A DNA stretch of 64,000 bases from CAJCJE01 sp035948315. Its GTDB lineage: Bacteria; Actinomycetota; Actinomycetes; Mycobacteriales; Pseudonocardiaceae. Below are positions 27,724 to 34,393 of the stretch, piece after piece. The translations under genes and the position numbers were made by a program. The notes under the pieces are model-generated. The model had not been told where the DNA came from, made no database searches, and was given only the letters and a program-made list of their open reading frames with translations. Every line of letters begins with the position of its first letter. Positions within the stretch are counted from its first letter, which is position 1. The stretch spans positions 117,175 to 181,174 of the forward strand of contig DASZJG010000057.1 in assembly GCA_035948315.1 (NCBI GenBank). The letters are read 5' to 3'.

Positions 27724-28749
27724 TCAGGCGAGGCGGGTGGCCAGCCAGGCGAGGGAGAGCGGATAGCGGTAGTCGATGTCGGCGTGGCCCGCGTCGAAGT
27801 GCTCGAAGTGGATCACGTCGTCGGCGACGCCGATGTCGGCCAGTGCCTGGCGGAACGCGCTGGCGCCGAGGTCCAGCGATGCCTCGTCGCGAGTGCCGGC
27901 GTCGATCCAGATCGCGCGCTGGGCGCGGAGCGCGTCCGCGTACTTCGGCGCCATCCGGACCGGGTCCCAGTCGAGCCAGCGTTGCCAGGCGTCCGGTTTG
28001 AGCGCGCCGGACACCGCGTCGAAGGGAAGTTCGACCTGGCCGTCGGGAGTGGGCGAGAACGCGGCCGCGCAGCCGAGGGTGATCAGCAGGTCGGCGTCCT
28101 CCCGCTTGGTGAAGGCGATCCTGGACTGGAAATCGGCCCACCAGCGCTGGATGTCGCCGTCGTAGCCGCGCAGGTGCCGAACCACGTCGCGGAAGGTGGG
28201 CAGGTAGCAGTACTCATAGAGCGCGTCGCCCGCGTGGGTGGCGAAGGCGCCGAACAGGTCAGGCCGCAGCATCGGGGTGATCATGGCGCCGAAGCCGCCG
28301 CTGGACTTGCCGGTGATCGCGCGGTGCGCGGCGTCGGGAATGGTGCGGTAGCGCGCGTCGACATGCGCGACGACCTCGTCGCAGAGGTAGGAGTGGTAGC
28401 GGCCGATGGCGGGCGAGTCGACGAACTGGCTGCCGCCGTAGCGGGTCCAGGCGTCGACGTAGACGACGATGGCGCCGGGCGCGGCGCCGGTGGCGAAGAC
28501 CTGGTCGGCGGTTTCGACGAACGGCTGGCGGTAGGGCCTGCGGTTGCGCCACATCTGAAGATGGCCGGTGTAGCCCTGGATCACGTAGATGCTCGGGTAG
28601 CGGCGGTCGGGTTCGTCGTCGTAGCCCGGCGGCACGTACACCCACAACGGCCTGCTGGCCGGGTCGCCGAGGGGGTTGTCGGCGAGCAGCTGGGAGTCGA
28701 TGGTGAGTTCGTCGAGTCGGCCGGCCAGTTCGGTCGACCAGGGCAGCAT
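27724..28749 (-). CDS. Alpha/beta-hydrolase esterase (esterase D-like)
   Basis: A 341-residue putative esterase. LWVYVPPGYDDEPDRRYPSIYVIQGYTG is the usual N-terminal strand region, and the nucleophile elbow is GKSSGGFGAM. WIDAGTRDE and HFEHFDAGHADI supply the likely Asp and His. No signal peptide is present. The frame is open upstream to 29280, but ATG 28749 (or GTG 28755) gives the normal N-terminus MLPWSTELAGRLDEL. Substrate unknown. It is divergent from the SGNH hydrolase gene. Confidence 0.82.
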   Translation of the reverse strand: MLPWSTELAGRLDELTIDSQLLADNPLGDPASRPLWVYVPPGYDDEPDRRYPSIYVIQGYTGHLQMWRNRRPYRQPFVETADQVFATGAAPGAIVVYVDAWTRYGGSQFVDSPAIGRYHSYLCDEVVAHVDARYRTIPDAAHRAITGKSSGGFGAMITPMLRPDLFGAFATHAGDALYEYCYLPTFRDVVRHLRGYDGDIQRWWADFQSRIAFTKREDADLLITLGCAAAFSPTPDGQVELPFDAVSGALKPDAWQRWLDWDPVRMAPKYADALRAQRAIWIDAGTRDEASLDLGASAFRQALADIGVADDVIHFEHFDAGHADIDYRYPLSLAWLATRLA

Positions 28750-28827
28750 CGTCACACCGGCCAAGTTAGCGCAGCATAGTGGCTGCGCGCACGGTCGATT
28801 CATTGTTTGTCCCGACCGGACAGGAAA

Positions 28828-28857
28828 TTGACCGGGCCCTGCACACGCTGTTATTCT
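28828..28857 (+). promoter_or_regulatory. Promoter of the SGNH hydrolase gene
   Basis: TTGACC (28828-28833), an 18-base spacer and TATTCT (28852-28857) form a good vegetative-type promoter. Transcription should begin near 28864, directly at the LacI-type operator. Confidence 0.6.
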
Positions 28858-28864
28858 CCGTTGA

Positions 28865-28882
28865 TATGACAACGTTGTCATA
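28865..28882. promoter_or_regulatory. LacI-type operator at the SGNH hydrolase promoter
   Basis: Perfect 18-bp palindrome TATGACAACGTTGTCATA. Its 14-bp core is identical to the operator upstream of the GH92 gene (15761-15774). It sits at the predicted transcription start, where a bound repressor would block initiation. Confidence 0.8.
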
Positions 28883-28960
28883 GGTCTCTGGCCAGCGTTT
28901 GTCGATTCCACTGGGGTTTTTCCGATTCGACATTTACCACGGATAGGAAAGGCGACAACG

Positions 28961-30775
28961 GTGACACCTTCTTCTATTGGCTCGAGTATTCGTTCGAGAA
29001 GCGGCGTTTTATGCGTGCTCGGTGTGGCTGTCGGGTTGACATTGGGCGTGGTCGTGCCGGCCTCGGCGGCGCGGGCCGGGCATGCGGCGGGGTTGGCGGC
29101 GGCTTTCGACAATGTGGCCATCAGCTCGTCGTCGACGCCGGGCGCGGCGAACATCGACGGGACCGGCCACAGTTTCACCGCGGAGGATCTGGACGCGGCC
29201 GGGTGGGAGCCGGGCAACGCGGTCACGGTCGACGGCGCGCGGTTCACGCTGCCGAACGTGCCGGCGGGACAGCCGGACAACGTGCTCGCCGACGGTCAGC
29301 AGATCGCGGTGAACGGGAGCGGGTCGGCGCTGTCGTTTCTGATCACCAGCACGAACGGGCCGGCAGGCGGCAGCGGGACGATCACCTATGCGGACGGTTC
29401 GACGCAGAGCTACACACTGTCCGCGCCGGACTGGGTCGGCGGGCCGACCGACACGATGACCCTGCTGCTCCCGCACTGGAACACGCCGGGCGGGCCGGGC
29501 GCGGTGGGCACTAAGTTCTACCCGGTGTCGGTGCCGCTGAAGGCGGGCGCCGGGCTGAGGTCGGTGACGCTGCCGACCGTCGGGACGACCCTCGGATCGG
29601 CGCTGCTGCACGTGTTCGCGCTCGCGGTGCGACCCGCGTCGGGCCCGTGGGTCGGGACCTGGTCAGCCGCGCTGGACGACGGGATCGTGCCGGGACCGTG
29701 GACGAACCGGACATTGCGCATGGTCGAGCACACCAGCGTCGGCGGCGGGCAGGTACGGATCCGACTGGACAACGACTTCGTCAACACGCCGCTGACGGTC
29801 GGCCATGTGACGATCGCGGAGCAGAAGTCGACCTCGGTCGCGGCCAAGCCTCCCGTTACGTTGACCTTCGGCGGACGGCGACAGGTGACGATGCCGGGTG
29901 GCGGGCAGGCGATCAGCGATCCGCTGCCGTTCACCGTCCCGGCCGACACCAACCTGTTGGTGAGCCTGTGGTTCCCGGGCACCGTCCAACTCGCCGCCCA
30001 GCACAGCCTCGGCATGCAGGACATGTACTCCAGCGCGGACAACGCGGGTGACCGGACGGCGGACACGAGCAACTTCCCGGTGTCCAACGACTTCGGGTTC
30101 TGGACCGTCCTGTCCGGGATCGACGTGGTGCCCGCGCGGCCGGCGGGCGCGGTGGTCGCGTTCGGCGACTCGATCACCGACGGGTACGGGTCGGACGTCG
30201 ACGCGAACGACCGGTGGCCCAACGACCTGGCTCGACGACTGCTGGCGCAGCAGGGCACCGCGCCGCTGGGCGTCGTCGATGAGGGCATCAGCGCGAACAT
30301 GGTGGTCAACGACCACTTCACCGGCGTGTACGGGACCGGGAACGGTGGCATCAGCGGGGTGTCCCGGCTGGACCGCGACATGATCAGCCAGAGCGGGGTG
30401 CGCAGCGTGCTCGTGCTGGAGGGGATCAACGACGTGAAGGCGGGCACGTCGGCGGATCAGGTGATCGCCGGCCTCACGCGGTTCGCGGCGACGGCGCACG
30501 CGTACGGGTTGACGATCGTGGTCGCGACGATCACACCGTTCAAGGGATGGTCGGAATACACGCCACAGGCGGAGACCTGGCGTGAATCTGTTAATAACTT
30601 CATTCGCGCCAACGGTGGCGTTTTCGATGCGACAGTTGACTTCGACGCGGTGATTCGCGATCCTGGCGATCCAGTGGCCATGCAGGCGCAGTACGACTCG
30701 GGCGACCACCTGCATCCGAACGCGGCCGGCTACCGGGCGATGGCGAACGCCGTCGATCTCGCGACTCTCTACTGA
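28961..30775 (+). CDS. Secreted SGNH/GDSL hydrolase with N-terminal accessory module
   Basis: A 604-residue secreted esterase. A signal peptide (cleavage near VVPASAARA) is followed by a module at about residues 48-225 (AFDNVAISSSSTPGAANIDG, EDLDAAGWEPGNAVTVDGARFTLPN) that matches the C-terminal module of the GH92 enzyme. The SGNH domain then gives VVAFGDSITDGYG (block I Ser, about 403), LVLEGINDV and DHLHPNAAGYRAMA (block V Asp/His). Likely a carbohydrate esterase acting on the same polymer as GH92. The GTG at 28961 has GGAAAGG upstream. Confidence 0.9.
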   Translation: MTPSSIGSSIRSRSGVLCVLGVAVGLTLGVVVPASAARAGHAAGLAAAFDNVAISSSSTPGAANIDGTGHSFTAEDLDAAGWEPGNAVTVDGARFTLPNVPAGQPDNVLADGQQIAVNGSGSALSFLITSTNGPAGGSGTITYADGSTQSYTLSAPDWVGGPTDTMTLLLPHWNTPGGPGAVGTKFYPVSVPLKAGAGLRSVTLPTVGTTLGSALLHVFALAVRPASGPWVGTWSAALDDGIVPGPWTNRTLRMVEHTSVGGGQVRIRLDNDFVNTPLTVGHVTIAEQKSTSVAAKPPVTLTFGGRRQVTMPGGGQAISDPLPFTVPADTNLLVSLWFPGTVQLAAQHSLGMQDMYSSADNAGDRTADTSNFPVSNDFGFWTVLSGIDVVPARPAGAVVAFGDSITDGYGSDVDANDRWPNDLARRLLAQQGTAPLGVVDEGISANMVVNDHFTGVYGTGNGGISGVSRLDRDMISQSGVRSVLVLEGINDVKAGTSADQVIAGLTRFAATAHAYGLTIVVATITPFKGWSEYTPQAETWRESVNNFIRANGGVFDATVDFDAVIRDPGDPVAMQAQYDSGDHLHPNAAGYRAMANAVDLATLY

Positions 30776-30803
30776 CTTCTTCGTTGTAGAGCACCACGAT
30801 CTC

Positions 30804-30847
30804 GTGCCGTCGGTGCTGGCCTCGCACCAGGCCAGCACCGGCGGCAC
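30804..30847. terminator. Hairpin terminator after the SGNH gene
   Basis: An 18-bp stem (30804-30821 with 30830-30847) with one G-T wobble and an 8-base loop TCGCACCA. The arms carry GGTGCTGGCC and GGCCAGCACC. Confidence 0.8.
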
Positions 30848-30906
30848 GTCTGTGTTCGGCCCTGTGTTCAGGTGCGCCATTCTTCGCTTTCCGGTCGTGG
30901 GCAGCC

Positions 30907-30918
30907 CGGTCTGGACCA
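30907..30918. promoter_or_regulatory. GTCTGGACCA operator, copy 1 (GH16 side)
   Basis: CGGTCTGGACCA shares the ten bases GTCTGGACCA with two sites around 34.16 and 34.26 kb in the ROK/GH30 divergent region. The near-palindrome also resembles the DasR box core TGGTCTAGACCA. It lies about 30 bp upstream of the predicted GH16 -35 element. Confidence 0.6.
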
Positions 30919-30945
30919 ATTCTCAAGGAATCATGGTCCGATCCC

Positions 30946-30974
30946 TTGACGTTTGTTGTGCCCGACAACATACT
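30946..30974 (+). promoter_or_regulatory. Probable GH16 promoter with embedded inverted repeat
   Basis: TTGACG (30946-30951), 17-base spacer, CATACT (30969-30974). The spacer contains the inverted repeat TGTTGT-GCCCG-ACAACA (30954-30970), a possible second operator that would occlude RNA polymerase. Confidence 0.5.
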
Positions 30975-31234
30975 CTGGGTGACGCGTCCGACACCCGATC
31001 CCAACGACCCATGAACTCTCGGAAGCGTTGCGACACACTGGATTGCCGACCGGACCCGTAAACCCGGCCGCGATCCGACTGCTCGGTTGTCAGCGGCGAC
31101 AACCGCCGACTTCGGCTGCGCGGGCGCCGGCACTGACCGATCGGGCGACTGCGCTGGGCGCGGCCCGCCGCGCCCACCATCCGTACTGGAACCGCGCCGT
31201 GCGCGCGGATGTCGATTTCGGAGGCAGGGTGGCA

Positions 31235-32731
31235 ATGTTCGGATCCCGACGAAGCAGCCCCGACAGGGCGGCCGAACCTGGCGAATTATCGCCCGGCAGG
31301 GTCATTTCCAACCAGGTCGAGGACGGCCGCGTCATCTCCAATCGCGTCATTTCCAATCGCGTGATCTCCAACCGAAAGGTCCGAAGAGGTCGCAGAGTCG
31401 TGGCGGCGGCGTTCGCGGTGGTCGCACCGCTCGGCCTGGTCGCGGCGCTGAGCACGGCGACCGCGCCGCACGCCGTGGCGGCGGCGAGCACACCTGCCAT
31501 GGTCGGCGTGACCCACTCGACCGCGGCACCGACCGCCGTGCCGGGCCCGCCGTCCGGTTGGTCCACTGTGTTCAGTGACGACTTCAACGGTTCCGCCGGC
31601 AGCGCGCCGGACGGGAACTGGAGCTATGACACCGGAACCGGCTTCGGCACCGGTGAGATCGAGACGATGACGACGTCCACCGCGAACACCCACCTGGACG
31701 GCAACGGCAACCTGAACATCACCGCGCTGAACAACGGGGGCAACTGGACGTCCGGCCGGATCCACACCGGCGACATCGTCAGCGCACCCGCCGGCGGTGA
31801 ACTGGAGGTCACCTCGTCGATCCAGCAGCCCAACCCGGGCAACGGTCTCGGTTACTGGCCCGCGTTCTGGATGCTCGGGCCGGGACAGTGGCCGGAGAAC
31901 GGTGAGATCGACATCATGGAGGACGTCAACGCGCTCTCCGAGGTGTCCGGCACCATCCACTGTGGAACGGATCCGGGCGGCCCGTGCAACGAGGGCAACG
32001 GCATCGGCAGCGGGCTGCGTGCCTGCGGCGGCTGCCAGAGCGGCTACCACACGTACAGCATGATCCTGAACCGCACCAACACGTCCAACGAGTCGATCAC
32101 CTTCTACCTGGACGGCAATTCCTACTTCAGCGTCAGCGAGTCGCAGGTGGGCACGTCGACCTGGCAGCAGGCCTACGACCACAGCATGGACATCATCTAC
32201 GACCTGGCCATGGGCGGCGCCTACCCGAACGGCGTGTGCGGCTGTTCATCGCCCAACGGCGGCACCTCCTCCGGTGGCACGATGAGCATCGCCTACGTGG
32301 CGGCGTACTCGACCAGCGGTGGTGGCGGCAACCCACCTCCTGGCGCCGGTCCGGTCGTGTCACACGAGGGCAGCAACCTGTGCCTGGACGACCGCTCGGC
32401 GAGCACCGCCAACGGCAACCCGATCCAGATCTACACCTGCAACGGCACCACCGCACAGCAGGTGTCGGTCGTGCAGGCGGGCAGTCTGCTGCAGATCCTC
32501 GGCAAGTGCGTCGACATCGTCGGCGGCGGCACGGCGAACGGCACACTGGTCGATCTGTATGACTGCAACGGAACCGGCGCCCAGGTCTGGGAATCCCAGT
32601 CCAACGGCTCCCTCTACAACCCACAGTCGAACAAGTGTCTTGACGACACGAATTACTCCACGACACCAGGAACCCAATTACAGATCTGGGATTGTTCGGG
32701 TAACGCGAACCAGGCGTGGACGCTCCCGTAA
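31235..32731 (+). CDS. Secreted GH16 endo-beta-1,3-glucanase with CBM13
   Basis: A 498-residue enzyme. The first 48 residues are an unusual basic leader with RVISN repeated four times, followed by RRGRRVVAAAFAVVAPLGLVAAL, a membrane/signal segment. The GH16 domain (about 100-355) carries the catalytic motif ENGEIDIMED (nucleophile and acid/base Glu near 224 and 229), typical of laminarinases. After a Gly/Pro linker, a ricin-type CBM13 (about 376-498) follows, with HEGSNLCLDDRSAS and C-terminal QAWTLP. It should cut beta-1,3-glucan. The ATG at 31235 has GGAGG ten bases upstream; the frame is open to 31028, so a longer form is possible. Confidence 0.9.
   Translation: MFGSRRSSPDRAAEPGELSPGRVISNQVEDGRVISNRVISNRVISNRKVRRGRRVVAAAFAVVAPLGLVAALSTATAPHAVAAASTPAMVGVTHSTAAPTAVPGPPSGWSTVFSDDFNGSAGSAPDGNWSYDTGTGFGTGEIETMTTSTANTHLDGNGNLNITALNNGGNWTSGRIHTGDIVSAPAGGELEVTSSIQQPNPGNGLGYWPAFWMLGPGQWPENGEIDIMEDVNALSEVSGTIHCGTDPGGPCNEGNGIGSGLRACGGCQSGYHTYSMILNRTNTSNESITFYLDGNSYFSVSESQVGTSTWQQAYDHSMDIIYDLAMGGAYPNGVCGCSSPNGGTSSGGTMSIAYVAAYSTSGGGGNPPPGAGPVVSHEGSNLCLDDRSASTANGNPIQIYTCNGTTAQQVSVVQAGSLLQILGKCVDIVGGGTANGTLVDLYDCNGTGAQVWESQSNGSLYNPQSNKCLDDTNYSTTPGTQLQIWDCSGNANQAWTLP
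31311..31374 (+). repeat. 15-bp tandem repeats encoding RVISN in the GH16 leader
   Basis: The 15-bp unit CGCGTCATCTCCAAT occurs three times in tandem (about 31328-31372), with a fourth divergent copy ending near 31313. The product is a run of RVISN pentapeptides in the leader ahead of the hydrophobic segment. Confidence 0.75.
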
Positions 32732-32751
32732 AGCACCATTCCTGTGGCCCG

Positions 32752-32780
32752 GCCACGAATGACCCGCAACCATTCGTGGC
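32752..32780. terminator. Bidirectional terminator between GH16 and ROK genes
   Basis: GCCACGAATG (32752-32761) pairs with CATTCGTGGC (32771-32780) across a 9-base loop, with partial outer pairing CCTGT/ACAGG. It serves two convergent genes. Confidence 0.75.
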
Positions 32781-32819
32781 AACAGGGAAAACGCTTACTC
32801 GATCGGCACGACTCCCAGA

Positions 32820-34085
32820 TCAACTGGTCAGCTCCTGCGCGGTGCGCACACTCGCACCGCGCAGGGGCCGACCGCTCTCGGCGATGAACTCGGCGACCGG
32901 CAGGGTCGCGGCGCCGCGGGCGACGGCATGGGCGCCCAGTTGACAGAGGTCGATGCGGGTCTGCCCGAAGGGGTAGCGCAGCGCGTTGCCGCCGGCGACC
33001 TCCTTGATCGTGCCCAGCATCCGCTGGCCGAGCAGGAGTCCGGCCCAGCCGCCGAGCAGAACCCGTTCCGGGTTCAGCAGGTTGATGAGATTGGCGATGC
33101 CGATGCCCAGATACGTGGCCGTCTCCGCGAGCACGGTCCTGGCCGCGTCGGCAGCGTGGTCGTCGGCGACTGAGTTGGCCGCGTCCATGATCTGGCCGAG
33201 CGCGATCTCGTGGTCCTCGGCGAGCGGTCGCTCCTCGGGCAGCAGTTGCTCCGCATACCGGTCGATGACCGCGCCCGCGCCGATGTACGCCTCGATGCAG
33301 CCGAGCGCGCCGCAGCGGCAGCGCCGGCCGGACACAGCGACCGTGGTGTGCCCCCACTCCCCCGCGCTGCTGGAAAAGCCCCGGTACGCGGTGCCCCCGA
33401 CGACGATGGCCGCGCCGACGCCGGACCCGATCAGCACGATCGCGGTGGCGCCCGAGCCGCGGCCCGCGCCGAACCACATCTCGGCCTGGCCCATCGTGGT
33501 CGCGCCGTTGTCGATGAACACCGGCAGGTCGGTGATCTCGGCGAGCATGTCCTGCAGCGGCACCGCGACCCAGCCCAGGGTCTGCGCGTCGACCAACGCG
33601 GGCGGCTCGCGGCGGACCAGGCCGGGCACGCCGACCCCGATGCCGAGGATGCGGTCGGGCTCGAAGCCTCCGCTGGAAATCACCATGTGCAGGCCGGCCC
33701 TGATCCGGTCGACGATGTGCTCGGGGTCGCAGTCGCCCGGCCCGACCGGGAACTCGGCGCGGGCCCGCTCGTTGAGGCCGAGATCGAACAGCTCGACCCG
33801 GACCCGGGTCTCGCCGACGTCGACGCCGATCACCGCGTACGCGCCGTGGTTGACCCGCAGCAGCGTGCGCGGCCTGCCGCCGTCCGAGCCGACCGAGCCG
33901 GCCTCCACCACCAGCTCCTCCGCGACCAGGTCGGCGATGAGCTTGCTGACGCTGGCCGCGCTGAGCCCGACGGTGGTGATCAGCTCCTGGCGGGAGAGCG
34001 GGCCGTCGAAGTACAGCCGGGAGAGCAGCGCCGACCGGTTCGCCCTGCGCAGGTCGCGGACCGTCCTGCCGACGGGCTTGGTCAT
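32820..34085 (-). CDS. ROK-family transcriptional regulator (glycan locus)
   Basis: A 421-residue ROK repressor. The N-terminal winged HTH (about 8-70) has LSRQELITTVGLSAASVSKLIADL, and the ROK domain follows with GVDVGETRVRVEL and the zinc-binding signature GEWGHTTVAVSGRRCRCGALGCIEAY. Such proteins sense sugars or sugar phosphates. The gene lies between GH16 and GH30 and is divergent from GH30; GTCTGGACCA sites lie in both promoter regions, so it is the likely regulator. The frame is open to 34130, but the ATG at 34085 has a perfect GGGAGGAG upstream. A related ROK gene is at 44339. Confidence 0.92.
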   Translation of the reverse strand: MTKPVGRTVRDLRRANRSALLSRLYFDGPLSRQELITTVGLSAASVSKLIADLVAEELVVEAGSVGSDGGRPRTLLRVNHGAYAVIGVDVGETRVRVELFDLGLNERARAEFPVGPGDCDPEHIVDRIRAGLHMVISSGGFEPDRILGIGVGVPGLVRREPPALVDAQTLGWVAVPLQDMLAEITDLPVFIDNGATTMGQAEMWFGAGRGSGATAIVLIGSGVGAAIVVGGTAYRGFSSSAGEWGHTTVAVSGRRCRCGALGCIEAYIGAGAVIDRYAEQLLPEERPLAEDHEIALGQIMDAANSVADDHAADAARTVLAETATYLGIGIANLINLLNPERVLLGGWAGLLLGQRMLGTIKEVAGGNALRYPFGQTRIDLCQLGAHAVARGAATLPVAEFIAESGRPLRGASVRTAQELTS

Positions 34086-34161
34086 GACGCTCCTCCCTGA
34101 ACCGCCGGCATTCCCGGCGAACCCGTCCATGATGTCGGCTGCGGTCGGTAACAGCCACCCC

Positions 34162-34173
34162 TGGTCTGGACCA
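34162..34173. promoter_or_regulatory. GTCTGGACCA operator, copy 2 (ROK side)
   Basis: TGGTCTGGACCA lies about 77 bp upstream of the ROK start. It differs from a perfect DasR-type core TGGTCTAGACCA at one base and would suit autoregulation of the ROK gene. Confidence 0.6.
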
Positions 34174-34212
34174 CCCTGAGCGACTCCAGCCTGCCAGAAA
34201 GCTCCACAACTC

Positions 34213-34241
34213 TTGACGCTCCCATAATTTACGTGTTAAAC
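34213..34241 (+). promoter_or_regulatory. Probable GH30 promoter
   Basis: TTGACG (34213-34218), a 17-base spacer and TTAAAC (34236-34241). The predicted transcription start near 34248 is followed directly by operator copy 3. Confidence 0.55.
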
Positions 34242-34258
34242 CACAACAGAAAAGAAAG

Positions 34259-34274
34259 AGTGGTCCAGACAACT
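34259..34274. promoter_or_regulatory. GTCTGGACCA operator, copy 3 (GH30 side)
   Basis: AGTGGTCCAGACAACT; on the other strand it reads AGTTGTCTGGACCACT. It shares the ten-base core with the other two copies and lies just downstream of the GH30 promoter. Confidence 0.6.
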
Positions 34275-34393
34275 CAATCCCGTATTGCATTAACAGTCAA
34301 AAAACGCGAGTTCACGAATAAGTCCGAACGGCCCAATGGGTTGTCCGGTCGTAGTTCAGCGCACTCGAAGGTGATGTCGAACCGGGAAGGGCA

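Larger units (their letters stand above)
30776..31234. other. Intergenic region: SGNH terminator and GH16 promoter
   Basis: 459 bases between two secreted-enzyme genes. It holds a hairpin (30804-30847), a GTCTGGACCA operator core (30907-30918), and a promoter (30946-30974) with an inverted repeat in its spacer. The remaining 260 bases up to the GH16 ATG form a long leader in which I see no other gene; minus-strand frames here look like shadows. Confidence 0.55.
34086..34393. other. ROK/GH30 divergent control region
   Basis: 308 bases between divergent genes. The part from 34200 to 34300 is AT-rich. It contains two GTCTGGACCA-type operators and one good promoter toward GH30. No gene is seen. 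Confidence 0.65.

Noticed and set aside
30600..31235. Long minus-strand open frames between the SGNH and GH16 genes
   Set aside because: Composition is Arg/Pro/Gly-rich shadow type, no ribosome site, and the region holds a terminator, promoter and operator of plus-strand genes.
32784..32800. GGGAAAACGCTTACT, similar to the ABC-transporter operator
   Set aside because: Only one arm matches and it lies beyond the ends of two convergent genes, where an operator would be useless.
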